Part shown: one piece after another, positions 44,745 to 56,196 of the stretch
How the letters are laid out: each line of letters opens with the position of its first letter
How positions within the stretch are numbered: position 1 is the stretch's first letter
DNA from: Tricholoma matsutake
Taxonomy: Eukaryota; Basidiomycota; Agaricomycetes; Agaricales; Tricholomataceae
Direction of reading: 5' to 3'
Length of the DNA: 64,000 bases
NCBI GenBank assembly: GCA_026075535.2
Contig: AP026542.1
Location: 9,362,001-9,426,000, forward strand
The notes under the pieces: model-generated
Told to the model about the DNA's origin: nothing
The model's database searches: none
The model's input: only the letters and a program-made list of their open reading frames with translations
Program-made: the position numbers and the translations under genes

Positions 44745-45982
44745 AAACACGAGCAGTTCACATTAAAACTGTCTCAGTTGCCATCCATCGCGACCTCCCT
44801 CACTACTCAAAGTAGGGGTTGTCTACCTGCACAAGCTACATCCATGCTCATGCCACCTGCTTCTTCACCACTTTCTGAACCCCCATGCACTCCTTCACCC
44901 ACCCCTACACCTGCTTCCACTCCATGCTGGAGATCCACATCTATGTCTTCAGCCTCCGACGATGACGATGCTTATGCATATAGTCACATTTCAGCCATGT
45001 CAAACAATGGCCTCACCACACTCATACTGAACAATGGAAAATGGCCAACTGTCACATCTGGATTGATGATGGCTGAACGGCTCCACAGATTTGAACACTT
45101 TGCATGAGGATACCTTGTGAACAAAGAAAACCTGGCGAACAAGGATTCATAGCGCATATAGCTTATGCATTTGAAGACCCCCTCTTCAGTGACTGGTTCC
45201 AAACTTCCCAGACCTATTATAAAGGACTCTTGTTCTCTGAATTCATGGCTAAAGTTCGATCCCACTGGCTTGCTGCTGGGTGGGAAAAGGATTTGGCTTG
45301 TAAGGTCCGCAACAGCAAACAAGGATCGATTCCTTTTCATGACTTTGCGATGAGCATTCATCATGATAACCTCTTGTTGAAGAATACAAAATATCACCTC
45401 TCTCCTGCGCAACTGCACACCCAAATTGAATTGAATCTTTCTCACAAATTGCTCTCTGCTTATGACCACTACAAAGAGAAACATGACTCAGGATCTGACA
45501 CAGATGACAAAAATGATGCACCAGCTGACGGTAATGCCACTGCTGCTGCTGAAACAACAGCACATAAGGCAGAAAACCAGCTGGAGGTTTTCATACAGCT
45601 GCTGATTAGGCTGGACAACAAAGTACACGAAGAATCTGCTTCCTGCCAAAAGGAAGCTGAGGAAGCATTGCAAAAGCTGAAACAATCTGGGTCGACTGCT
45701 GGACTGGCTGAAAGCTCACGCCGGGCTCCTTACCCTTGTGCACAACAGCAATCATCCATGCAGACAGCTACTACTAATACCAAACCTAGTTCCACAATCT
45801 CGTCAAGCACCCAAGGGCAACCTCCCAAGCTTACAGACCACGAGCACTGCTATCTGACTGCTCATAATGGATGCACAAAATGCCACAACTTCTATGTGGC
45901 AGCGGGCCATGCTTGTGAGTTCCCGGGAAGGGAAAACTATGTCGAATGGAACATGAACACAGTGAATGCTGCATGTACCTGA
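44745..45982 (+). pseudogene. gypsy-1 gag
   Basis: The first part (to 45107) includes LNNGKWPTVTSGLMMAERLH and ends at TGA where gypsy-2 has Arg (HHARGYL). A frameshift then leads to AHIAYAFEDPLFSDWF, LLKNTKYHLSPAQLHTQIEL and a zinc-binding-like CTKCHNFYVAAGHACEFP (45870-45925). This is the same protein as gypsy-2 gag at 50644. Gag would form the particle. Confidence 0.85.
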
Positions 45983-46169
45983 CTTGGATTAGCTGCGCTT
46001 CCCATCCCTGCTGAAGAGACTTCGTTACCTATTGCTGCTATCTTGACGTCACTGCCTCCAGTGCCTAGCACAATTCCACCTGCCTTGCCTGTGGCGGCAG
46101 TTATGGGAATGACTGCATATCCCATCACATCAATTGGTCCACCCACCAATATACATAATGTGCTGATGG

Positions 46170-46757
46170 ATGGTGGTGGTGTCGAGGGATTCAAATGACT
46201 CGGTAAGCAATCATGTCCCTTTCTGCATACCACACCTTGTCTGGCACTGCGCCATTGATGACCCATCGTCTGACAGTCATTTGCATGTTGAAGCACTTAT
46301 TGATCACAAATCTCCTGTAGTTCTGATTGACAAAAAACTTGCCTTGCTACTTCAGCTGTGTGTTTGCCTTCTGCCTCAACCTTTCCCTGTCTCTGGTGCA
46401 TTTTTCAATGAATCAACTACATCGTCTTGCACACCGATTACCCTGACCCAGTTCAAACTGAAACTGCATGATCGCAATAATTTTTTTTCTGCTCAGACTG
46501 TTCGCGCTCTGATTGCCCCAAACCTTTGCCATAGTATTGTCCTTGGACTACCATTCATGTACCATAATGACATTGTTGTAAACATTTGCAATGGAATGGC
46601 CATTGCTAAAAATGGTTTTGATATCTTACACCTGATTGCACCTTTGAGACCAAAGGCACCACCCATGAAACTATGTGAGGTGTTGGCAACGAATGAAAGC
46701 CATCGTAAAAAACTTCTTGAAGAACTACATATTGTATGTAATGAGTGGCAGCCATTC
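46170..46757 (+). pseudogene. gypsy-1 protease region
   Basis: Contains HVEALIDHKSPVVLIDKKLA, the retropepsin-like region with DHGS changed to DHKS, then PFPVSGAFFNESTT and IVLGLPFMYHNDIV. It continues to EWQPF, where the 2.15-kb element (46758) interrupts the codons for EWQPFIDAACEQV. Confidence 0.85.
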
Positions 46758-48908
46758 GAGTACTTTACACTCCCCCACCTATTCTGGTTGGATTCTGGAA
46801 TCTGGTGGAATTTTTTTGTATGTAGTTTTCCCTATGCAGCACAATTCCGGTCGGAATAAGGATCCAATTTACAGCCAGAATCCCTGGAATCTGACCAGAC
46901 TCATCACAACTGGAATAACAGGAATAACCGGACTAACCAGAATAACCGGAATGCACGTGCTTTCCCAAATAAAAGTTTGACACACATCAAGAATTGAACA
47001 CTCGACCTTGGGTCTGCATACATGACAGCACACTTAACCACTGAGCTACCAAGCAATTATTCTTGGGCATACATTTAATACTTTGATTACCCAACCAAGG
47101 TATGTAGTTAATCACAGCCATTAATGGAATAATTAATAAGTATGCATACACATGACATGTGACACGTGACTGCCAGCTCACAACCACCACCACCACTGTC
47201 GCCAACGCTGCCTCCTCCTCCTCTCCACTCTACCACCACCACTGCGTGCGCACCCACCACCACTGTTCCCATGCCCAAGGCCACCATCACCACCACCTTC
47301 AAACGAGCTGACTGGACAGAACGTGGGCCCAAACAATGCAGATCGCGTTGTTTGGGGCCTAAGTATGTTTTTTTTCATTTGCTTCTTGTTTTTTCATACT
47401 AACTAACTTGTTTCCTTTGTTTTATAGGTTCTACTCGACTGCCAGACATAACATGGGCCCAAACGATGTGATTGGACAGAACACAGGCCCAAACGATGCA
47501 GATTGTGTTGTTTGGGCCCTAAGTAAGTTTTTTTTTGTTTGCTTTTTGTTTTTATAAACTAACTAACTTGTTTCTTTTGTTTTATAGGTTCTACTCTACT
47601 GCCAGATGGAACATGGGCCCAAACGATGTTGCCGTTGTTTGGGCCATAGATAAGTTTTTTTTTTCTTTTTTTTTTTTCTTTTTATCAATGAACTAATTGT
47701 AATTTATTGCTTTTTAGGTTGTATACTACTGGGGACAACCTGCCATGATGAAAAACGCGAGCCAACTGGATGGAACGCGGGCCCAAACGATGGCAACGTT
47801 GTTTGGGCCATAGATAAGTTTTTTCTTATTTCTTTTTGTTTTTATAAATCAACTAATTGTAATTTATTCCTTTTTAGGTTGTATACTACTGGGGACGACC
47901 TGCCATGATAAAAAATGCACAACCCACGCCCATGCCCACCTGATCCCCTCCTCCCCATTCAAATGGGATGTGAGGCTGTTGACACGGGCTAGGAGGGTGC
48001 AGAGGGATACCAGGAGACCCCGGAAGGGGGGTACCTGCCTAGTAAGCACCCACCAACCTCTGTACTCATGCCATGTTGCACTGATGCACCCAAACCCCCC
48101 CTCCCCCCCAAAAAAAAGAAAAAAACAGAAATCCAGACAGGGGATGACAGCAACAAATGATGACAAGCCACCCACCCCCAGCCTCATGAGCAACTGCTTG
48201 TGGGGTGGATCGTGGGTGGAATGACACCCAGGCACAGGGACAGGAGATGACAACAACACACCACCCACCCCCAGCCTCACGAGCAACTGCTCGTGGGGTG
48301 GATCATGGGTGGAATGACACCCAGGCACAGGGACAGGAGACGACAATGACACACCACCCACCCCCAGCCTCACAAGCAACTGCTCGTGGGGTGGATCATG
48401 GGTGGAAGGACAGACAACAGTGGGGTCACATCCCCTCCCCCTCCCCTGCACTTTGTGTGGGGAGGGATTTTTTTTGTACTTTTAATTATTTATTAGTATT
48501 GTGCCCCCCCTCCCCCATTTTGCGTGGGGGAGGGATTTTTTTCTTCATGTTTTTACCTCCCCCCTCGCGTTTGGCGTGAGGGGTTAGCTTTTTATGTATA
48601 TAAATAAAACTCCCTCTCACATCTTGTGAGAGGGAGGATTTTTTGTTTATCTATGTAATCACAATCATCCCCACTCCCTCGCATTCAATGTGAGGGATGT
48701 GGTTAATTAAAAAAATTTGATCTTTCACTACTCCAAAAAAAATTAGAGTGTCATGAATAAACATTATATTACTATCTAATATTAGGGTATATACTCTAAG
48801 TTGAGCATCTGGAGTAACCAGAATCTGGTCAGAAGAACCGGAATAACTGGACTCCAACCGGAATAACTGGACTCTGACTGGAATAGGTGGGGGAGGGTAA
48901 ATTACAGG
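46758..48908. mobile_element. 2.15-kb inverted-repeat element, copy 2
   Basis: Inserted in gypsy-1 with GCCATTC repeated on both sides (46751-46757 and 48909-48915; 8 bp if one mismatch is allowed). Termini and interior match copy 1 at 35025-37180. Intron-like units: 47363-47427 and 47523-47587 are canonical; two further ones (from about 47649 and 47813) have GATAAGT donors. Hairpins GGGCCCAAACGATG...TTGTTTGGGCCC lie beside them, and GAGCAACTGCTC palindromes at 48185-48385. A tRNA-like segment is at 47000-47080 (minus). The SINE-like insert of copy 1 is absent. Confidence 0.8.
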
Positions 48909-49967
48909 GCCATTCATAGATGCTGCCTGCGAACAAGTTAAACATTTGATATTGTCTCTGCCATACAAGTCTGCATTGAGCAACTGTCTGCGAAGAACCA
49001 ATTGGATCTTCTGGCAGTGGATGTTAAAAAATCATACACAGATGTTTTTGAGCCAATCCCTCATGTTTCTGAAATGCCCGACACTGTGCAATGTAAAATT
49101 ACTCTAAAGGATGCAGCAAAAGCGATCAGCACACATTCTTACTCTTGCCCTCGAAAATACTGCAAAGTGTGGAGCATCCTGATCGACAAACACCTGAATG
49201 CTGGACGCATTAGGCCTTCTTCATCTGCCCATGCTTCACCTGCATTCCTCATGCCAAAAGCTGATACAACTGTGCTTCCACGATGGGTGAATGACTACCG
49301 ACAACTGAATGCGAATACAGTCATGGACTGTCACCCTCTCCCTCACGTGGATGACATCCTGGCAGATGCAGGAAAAGGCAAAATCTGGAGTAAAATTGAT
49401 ATGACAGACAGCTTCTTCCACACTAAGATGGCGCTGGAAAGCATCCACCTGACCGTGGTTACTACCCCACTTGGCCTTTATGAGTGGCTTGTGATGCCAC
49501 AAGGACTATGCAATGCACCACCTGTGCACCAACGGCATGTGACAGAAGCCTTGAGGTCTTTCCTGGGCCGCATCTGCCACATATATCTAGATGACATAAT
49601 CATCTGGTCCAGTTCACTTGAGGAACATATGGCTCACATTAAATTGATCATGAATGCACTTCACGCTGCATGATTATACTGCAATCCAAATTTTTTTTCC
49701 TGACTGAGCTGGAATTCCTTGGACACCGTATCTCCAGTGATGGCATCGAAGCTTGCTCATCAAAAGTTGATAAAATATTGCGATGGCCAGTGCCAAAATC
49801 TGCATCAGATGTGCGCAGTTTCCTTGGACTTGTGCCCTACATTGCTTCATTCCTGCCTAATCTGGTTGACCACACTGTGGTTCTGATGCCCTTGATGGCA
49901 AAGGAGTTTGGAAAGAGGTTCCCTGTTTGGAGTGCTGAACTCCAAACAGCTTCTGAATTTATAAAGG
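48909..49967 (+). pseudogene. gypsy-1 reverse transcriptase
   Basis: From 49002: VKKSYTDVFEPIPHVSEMPD, YSCPRKYCKVWSILIDKHLN, RIRPSSSAHASPAFLMPKAD, LPRWVNDYRQLNANTV, KIWSKIDMTDSFFHTKM, the active site HIYLDDIIIWSS intact, then after a frameshift at 49673 LEFLGHRISSDGIEA and SFLGLVPYIASFLPNL. It is cut by gypsy-2 at 49968 and resumes at 53955. Confidence 0.92.
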
Positions 49968-50224
49968 TGTAAGCCTGCTTACATATACATTGACTCTTAT
50001 TTGTACACGGTTTGCGAACTTACCTTATTAACTACGCGCGACATTAGATTCCCTATTCTTCCCTTTCCCCATATCCTTACACACTTTTTGTATTATTCTC
50101 TATTCCTAATACCATGCCATTGTCCTGTCACTTTAGTGATTTGATGTAAGTGTTATATTCTGGTTATTTCTCATATATAGAAAACTTCAGTGTTACCTAT
50201 CCCCAATTAAGGGGTAGGTTTCCA
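49968..50224 (+). repeat. 5' LTR of gypsy-2
   Basis: 257 bp; partner at 53698-53954. Starts TGTAAGCC and ends TTTCCA. Confidence 0.92.
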
Positions 50225-50643
50225 CTTTTTTTTTTGACATCGACAATGTATGTTGTTGACCACATTAACCGTGTCTCCATAGACAATGAAACACTGCCTG
50301 AAATATAAAACTGTCTCGCCAGCCATCTATCAATACCTCCCTTACAACATGTAGTAAGGCAAGGAAGACAAACAAAACAATTCCATCTGTTGCAGATGCT
50401 GCCGATGCCACGTCAAGTATTCTGTCAATGCCTGTCAATTCAATTGATATGCATACACTCGATTCTCCCTCGATTCTCATGGGTTCAGGTGCAATTGCTG
50501 CTTTAGATGTGCATATACCTAGCTCGTCACTCATGCCTACACCTAGTTCTCCTCCTGCATCACCCTCACCAGTCAGACCTGTGCATAGATGAAGCCCTTC
50601 CTCCTCATCGGACAAGTATTGTGTATTTTCTTTAAAGTCAACT

Positions 50644-51876
50644 ATGTCCTCAAATGTCTCAGCTGCAGTAGCTGCAGTATTAAGCCTCAATAATGGCAAG
50701 TGCCCCATGATATCCGCGGGCACCATGACACCAGAGTTGTTACATCGATTCGAACACCATGCTCGCGGATACCTGCAAAACAAGGATGGACTTGAAGCTA
50801 AAGGTTTTGTGGAACATATCGTATACTCTTTTGAAGATCCATTATTCTCAGATTGGTACCAGTCACAACAAGAAATTTTATCATCCCTCTCCTTCATTGA
50901 ATTCATGTCTAAAGTCTGGAGTTGTTGGTTACCCAAACAATGGCAGCAGGATCATGCACAGAAAGTTTGTTCAACCAAACAGAACAAGACCCCATTTGCA
51001 GATTTTGTAGATGCCTTACGTCGAGACAACCTCCTGCTCAAAAACTCCCAGTACCACTTATCCCCTTCGCAACTCCGAACACAAATCGAATCCAATATCT
51101 CACCTGAACTTGCGTCTGCCTTCAACCATTGGAAGGATAGCCATGATTCTTCCTCTGATGAGTCCAACCATGGAGACGATGACTCTGACAATCAGGTGGA
51201 TGAAGCAGCTGCAGCGGCAGTGAGAACATTGATCGCTGCACTGAAGGCCAAAAACAGATTGCAATCATTCATCGATACCCTTTCTAGACTTGATCAAAAG
51301 CTTATCGAAGACCATAATGCCTGCAGACAAGATGCTGAAGATGCGGCACATAATCTGAAACGTTCAAGTTCTATGGTTGGTTTATCTGACTCCTCTCGCC
51401 GCGCTCCCAACACTCGTGCACAAACATCTACTTTGTCTCATATGCAACCAACATCTTCTTGGTCCACATTGTCACATCCTCCTAAGCTTACAGAACACAA
51501 ACGAGTATATCTTGAGACCCACAGTGGTTGTAAAAAATGCCGTGGATTTTATCTGTCGCAAGGACATCCGTGTGAGTTTCCTTCTGGGGACGGTTATGTT
51601 GAGCATACAATGATGAGCGTCAATGAGGCTAGGAAATGTATCAAGCTGCCCACATTGCCAATCCCTCGAGATGAACAAACCTCGTCTATCGCTTCCGTTG
51701 CCAACATTTCATCGTCATCTAGCCATGCATATTCCTCTCAACCCTCTCAACCTTCAATGGCCCCTCCAGCGTTGCCTGTAGCAGCAGTGTTGGGTATGTC
51801 TTCTTACCCCATCGCCTCTGTCGGCCCACCCAATGATTTGTCAATTCTAGGTGGTGGAGACAGTGACTTATCTTGA
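50644..51876 (+). CDS. gypsy-2 gag, open
   Basis: 410 codons without a stop. It begins MSSNVSAAVAAVLSLNNGKC, with conserved FVEHIVYSFEDPLFSDWYQ and FADFVDALRRDNLLLKNSQY, an acidic DDDSDNQVDEAAAAAVR segment, and near the end the zinc-binding-like CKKCRGFYLSQGHPCEFP (about residues 296-313). It is the full-length counterpart of the broken gypsy-1 gag. In frame with a stop at 51874, before protease. Sequence before 50644 may encode more N-terminus but contains stops. Confidence 0.85.
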   Translation: MSSNVSAAVAAVLSLNNGKCPMISAGTMTPELLHRFEHHARGYLQNKDGLEAKGFVEHIVYSFEDPLFSDWYQSQQEILSSLSFIEFMSKVWSCWLPKQWQQDHAQKVCSTKQNKTPFADFVDALRRDNLLLKNSQYHLSPSQLRTQIESNISPELASAFNHWKDSHDSSSDESNHGDDDSDNQVDEAAAAAVRTLIAALKAKNRLQSFIDTLSRLDQKLIEDHNACRQDAEDAAHNLKRSSSMVGLSDSSRRAPNTRAQTSTLSHMQPTSSWSTLSHPPKLTEHKRVYLETHSGCKKCRGFYLSQGHPCEFPSGDGYVEHTMMSVNEARKCIKLPTLPIPRDEQTSSIASVANISSSSSHAYSSQPSQPSMAPPALPVAAVLGMSSYPIASVGPPNDLSILGGGDSDLS

Positions 51877-51927
51877 GACTCAAATGACTCGGTAAGCACT
51901 CAAATACCCTATTTCCTTCCACATCTG

Positions 51928-52956
51928 GTGTGGAAGTGCGCAATTGATACTTGTGATCCCTCCTCTATCTCTCATGTTCCTGTTGAAGCACTTATTGACC
52001 ATGGATCTGGTCCAGTTCTGATCAATCAAGACCTCATTTCACGCTTGCAATTATCAATCCAATTACTGCCTCGACCATTTCCTGTGTCTGGTGCCTTCTT
52101 CAATGGCTCGAACTCGACTCCTCAAATTGCCCTTACCCACTGGGTTAAGCTTAAGTTGCATGACCATAATAACCTTTACTCCGCTAAGACTGTACGCGCA
52201 CTCATTGCACCCGGCCTTTGCCACTTTATCATCTTGGGATTGCCTTTCCTTTTTCATAATAACATTACTGTAAATGTCCGCGAAGGCTTGGCTATAGACA
52301 CTATTGCCAAGTTTGACCTATTGCACCCTGTAGCCAGCTGCACACATAAACCTATTGTAAAATTACAACAAATTATCACAGCAAATGTTGCAAACCGTAA
52401 ACTATTACTGGCAGAATTAAAAGAGATGTGCGTGATATGCCAACCACTGATCGACGCCACTTGTGAGCCTGTTAACGGCATTGACGTCGTTGCCACTATC
52501 AAGCGCCGCATTGAACAATTGGCAGGAGTTGAACAGTTACAGAAACTTAACAATGAGGTTCATGATGTGCGTCTCATCCCCACTCACACTGACATCTCAG
52601 CACCGCAGCTTGCCTTACTTTTCTTCAACAATTGGTACTGCAAGAATGGACTACCGCTAGAGTTGATCAGTGATTGCGATAAGCTCTTCATTTCCGCATT
52701 CTGGAAGGCTCTACATGACTCAACAGGTGTACACCTGAAAATGTCTACGGCATATCATCCACAAACTGACAGTGCCAGCGAGCGCACAAATAAAATGCTA
52801 AACCAGTGCATCCGATTCCATGTGGAACAAAACCAAAAGGGCTGGGTTTGTGTGTTGCCAATCATTAGGTTCAACATGATGAACTTGGTTAATGCTTCAA
52901 CTGGGTACTCAGGTTTCCAATTGCATATGGGGTGGAACCCTCACGTGATGAGGTGA
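51928..52956 (+). pseudogene. gypsy-2 protease fused to integrase C-terminal half
   Basis: 342 open codons. Residues to about 180 are protease-like (VEALIDHGSGPVLINQDLIS, PFPVSGAFFNGSN, IILGLPFLFHNNI). At about residue 205, after EQLQKLNNEV, the sequence jumps to integrase: RLIPTHTDISAPQLALLFFN, LELISDCDKLFISAF (catalytic second Asp region), STAYHPQTDSASERTNKMLN (catalytic Glu). RT, RNase H and the integrase zinc domain are deleted between them. The frame is kept across the deletion. Confidence 0.85.
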
Positions 52957-53529
52957 CAGCTTGGAATATTATTTCTCAAATAGAAACAGATGTTTTAGAT
53001 GCCAAAGATTCATTGCTTGGAGTGAAAATCTTGCAAGCGTTCTACTCCAACAAATCTTGGGGGCCTGAAGAGGTATACCAAATTGATGACAAGGTCATGC
53101 TCACCACGTTACACTGGCGGCAAGAATATAAATCTGGTGACAGTTCCCACATTGCCAAATTCTTCCCTCAATGGGATGGCCTGTACAAAGTAACAAAATC
53201 TTTTCCCAGAAACTCGGCCTACACACTACACTTGCCTAATTCGCCTGAGCATTTCCCTACCTTTCATTCCTTGTTGCTTAAATGACATGTCAAAAATGAC
53301 AAGGCGCTTTTTCCTGCACGAGAGCATGAACAACCGGGGCCGGTCCTCACTGTGGACGGCTTAGAAGAGTATCACATCAAGAAAATTGTGGACAAATGAA
53401 GGCAAGGCCGGGGATTCCAATATCTTGTTCGGTGGGCCGGTTACAGTGAAGACGAAGACTTGTGGCTCCCTCAACGCAAGTTAGTCAACTGCGAAGCATT
53501 AGATGTGTGGCATTCCCATATGGTATAGG
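52957..53529 (+). pseudogene. gypsy-2 integrase tail and chromodomain
   Basis: Reads KVMLTTLHWRQEYKSGD, AKFFPQWDGLYKVTKSFP, then TGA stops at about 53282 and 53397, then GRGFQYLVRWAGYSEDEDLW, a chromodomain. Both TGAs sit where Arg is expected. Confidence 0.85.
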
Positions 53530-53697
53530 GGATGCGGTAGCTTTTTCCCTATGGGGTTTTTTAATGCACCCATCATTTGGTTGATGATGGGTTGACTTTA
53601 TCTTACTGATTTTTTTTCAAAGCTCTGTGCTGTTGTTGATTTCTTTCACTATCGTTGATTTTCCTAACACCCATACACTTTTTTAACAGTGGGAGGG
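53530..53697. other. gypsy-2 3' untranslated region
   Basis: The stretch ends with GTGGGAGGG directly before the 3' LTR at 53698, a short polypurine tract. Confidence 0.6.
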
Positions 53698-53954
53698 TGT
53701 AAGCCTGCTTATGTATACATTGACTCTTATTTGTACATGGTTCGCAAACTTACCTTATTAACTATGTGTCACATTAGATTCCCTATTCTTCCCTTTCCCC
53801 ATATCCTTACACGCTTTTTGTATTATTCTCTATTCCTAATACCACGCCGTTGTCCTGTCACTTTAGTGATTTGACATAAGTGTTATATTCTGGTTATTTC
53901 TCATATATAGAAAACTTCAGTGTTACCTATCCCCAATTAAGGGGTAAGTTTCCA
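53698..53954 (+). repeat. 3' LTR of gypsy-2
   Basis: 257 bp; partner at 49968-50224. Followed by target duplication AAAGG. Confidence 0.92.
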
Positions 53955-55551
53955 AAAGGCATTGGTGGTGAGCTGGGAATGCCTCACTGTCATTGATCAC
54001 ACAAATGCTGCAACCAACAAAATCTTTGTGACTTGCAACATGAGTGATTTGCGCAGAGGAGCAGTCCTCAGCTGGGGAGAAACTTGGGAGACAGCATGCC
54101 CTGTTGCATTTGACTCGATGCAACTGAAAGACGCACAAAAGAACTACCCTGTACATGAAAAGGAAATGCTTGCAATTGTATGAGCTCTAAAAAAGTGGCA
54201 CTCTGATCTCTTGGGTTCACAAATCCTGGTGTACACTGACCACCGCACACTGGAGAATTTCAAAACTCAAAAAGATTTGTCTTGCCAACAAGCACACTGG
54301 ATGGAGTACCTATCCCAATTTGACATGACCATCGTATACCTTTGTGGCGAAGACAACACAGTGGCTGATGCACTGTCCTACCTGCCTGATGGCACAGATC
54401 CTGATCAGGTTGAGGATGTTGATGTTGCAGATCCACAAGGTGGACACATAATAAAGCAAGCGACAATCAACACAATATTAACTATATCTGCAGATGAATC
54501 ATTTCTGTGGGATATATGCAAGGGATACACTGAGGATGACTTCTTTCACAAGCTATCAGTAGCTGACAGCAGCATCCCAGGAATATGCTATTTAAATGAC
54601 CTATGGTATATTGGGGATCATCTCATCATTTCCCACTATGGAACTCTTTGCGAGGATTTTTTTCAATTGGCACACGATACATTGGGTCACTTTGGAAGTG
54701 ACAAGCCTTATAATGCAATATGCGAGTCATACTACTGGCCTAACATGCAATGGGACTTAGAAAATGCGTACATTCCTGGGTGCATAGATTGTCAACGCAA
54801 CAAGGGCCAAACAAGCAAGCCAAAAGGCCCACTACACCCGCTGCCAGTACCCGACACGTCTGGTGACTCTGTTTGCCTTGACTTTGTGGGACCTCTGCCT
54901 GAGGATGAAGGATTCAATTGTATCTTGACAATGACTGACCGGCCATTGACTGGTGTGCATTTGAAGATGTCCAGCACTTACCACCCACAGACCGATGGTG
55001 GGAGCAAGTGAACCAACAAAATGCTGAACCAGAGCATCCACTACCATGTGGAGTGAAACCAGAAAGGTTGGGTCCATGCATTACCCCTCATCAGGTTCAA
55101 CATTATGAACACAGTAAACACATCTACTGGATTCTCTGGTTTCCAGCTGTGAATGGGACACTCACCTCGTATCCTACCACCCATTGTACCAGCAACTCTT
55201 GCAAGCCCAGCTGAGGAAATAGATGTGCGTGCAGTGATCTGTGAGGTACTAGCAAATGAGGCAGAGGCCAAGGATGCCCTACTAACTTCAAAGATTTCTC
55301 AAGCCTTCTGGGCCAACAAAAACTGAGGAAAAGAAGATGTATTTGATGTAGGAGATCAAGTTATGCTTTCAACCTTGCACCAGAGATGAGAATACAAGGC
55401 TGGGGATAAAGAGCATGTTGCTAAGTTTTTCCCCTGATTTGATGGCCCTCATTCTGTCACCAGAGCATTCCCTGAAGCCTCTGCTTACACCCTAGATTTG
55501 CTGAATTCTCCCAATGTGTTCCCGACCTTACACAATCAATCTTGAAACACC
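53955..55551 (+). pseudogene. gypsy-1 RNase H and integrase
   Basis: RNase H: AVLSWGETWETACPVAF, VHEKEMLAIV, TGA, ALKKWHSDLLGSQILVYTDH, ENFKTQ. Integrase: LAHDTLGHFGSDKPYNAI and CIDCQRNKGQTSKPKGPLHP (HHCC zinc site), VCLDFVGPLPEDEGFN (first catalytic Asp), then from TMTDRP directly to LTGVHLKMSSTYHPQTDGGS, so about 65 residues with the second catalytic Asp are deleted. At least six in-frame TGA stops follow (55009 onward). Confidence 0.9.
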
Positions 55552-55599
55552 TTCATGTGAATGATCCAACACTTTTCTCATCACGAGAACACACATGCC

Positions 55600-55793
55600 C
55601 AGGACTGATTGTCACAGCAGACGGTATTGAAGAATACACTGTTGAGAAAATTGTGGATGAATGAAAATGAGGATGGGGCTTCCAGTATCTCGTCTGATGG
55701 GCTGGCTTCAATTCCAATGACGACTTGTGGCTCCCCCAGCACAAACTCGAGGATTGTGAAGTGTTGGATAGATGGTTGTTGCATATGGTATAG
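55600..55793 (+). pseudogene. gypsy-1 chromodomain
   Basis: Reads YTVEKIVDE, TGA, K, TGA, GWGFQYLV, TGA, WAGFNSNDDLWLPQHKLEDC, parallel to gypsy-2. Three TGA codons within about 50 nt of a domain that is otherwise well kept point to targeted CpG-type mutation. Confidence 0.85.
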
Positions 55794-55938
55794 GGACACA
55801 TGGTAGCTTTTTCCCACTGGGTTTTGATGCACCCTGCATATGGTTGATGATGGGATTGAATTTTTTTCATTTATATCTTATTATTTTGGACAGACAACTA
55901 ATTAATAATACCCTCTCTTTTCTTAAAGGATGGGAGGG

Positions 55939-56196
55939 TGTAAGCATAGCTTACATCACATGACTATTATGACATATTTGGATACTTACATATCGCCCCC
56001 TTCCTATTGCCTCGCTACTTACTGGCTTCACCTTACCACCACCTTGTATCATGATAAGATAGCTCTAGACTCTCAGAATACCATGCCGTGTCTTGTTATG
56101 TCTTGTGTGATCAGAAGTGAGTGCTAATATAACATTATCTCTCCACCCTCCCTCTTTCCAGTGCTTGTCTGTCTCACTATAGGAGACAGGCTCACA
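55939..56196 (+). repeat. 3' LTR of gypsy-1
   Basis: 258 bp, preceded by the purine tract ATGGGAGGG, followed by the target duplication CTAAG. Confidence 0.9.

Larger units (their letters stand above)
49968..53954 (+). mobile_element. Deleted gypsy derivative (gypsy-2)
   Basis: LTRs 49968-50224 and 53698-53954 (257 bp each, TGTAAGCCTGCTTA...GGTTTCCA) flanked by perfect AAAGG (49963-49967 and 53955-53959). By eye the LTRs differ at about 15 sites, all but one transitions and many of them CG against TG/CA. The element is about 4 kb because RT, RNase H and the front of integrase are gone. It has an uninterrupted gag and a protease joined in frame to the integrase C-terminal half. It could only move with proteins from a full relative. 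Confidence 0.92.
44459..56196 (+). mobile_element. Ty3/gypsy chromovirus (gypsy-1), dead
   Basis: LTRs at 44459-44705 and 55939-56196 (TGYAAGCATAGCTTACATC...GACAGGCTCACA) are flanked by the perfect 5-bp duplication CTAAG (44454-44458 and 56197-56201). Order gag, protease, RT, RNase H, integrase, chromodomain defines Ty3/gypsy. Two elements are nested in it (46758-48908 and 49968-53954). Many TGA stops, a frameshift in gag and a deletion in integrase inactivate it. Confidence 0.93.
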
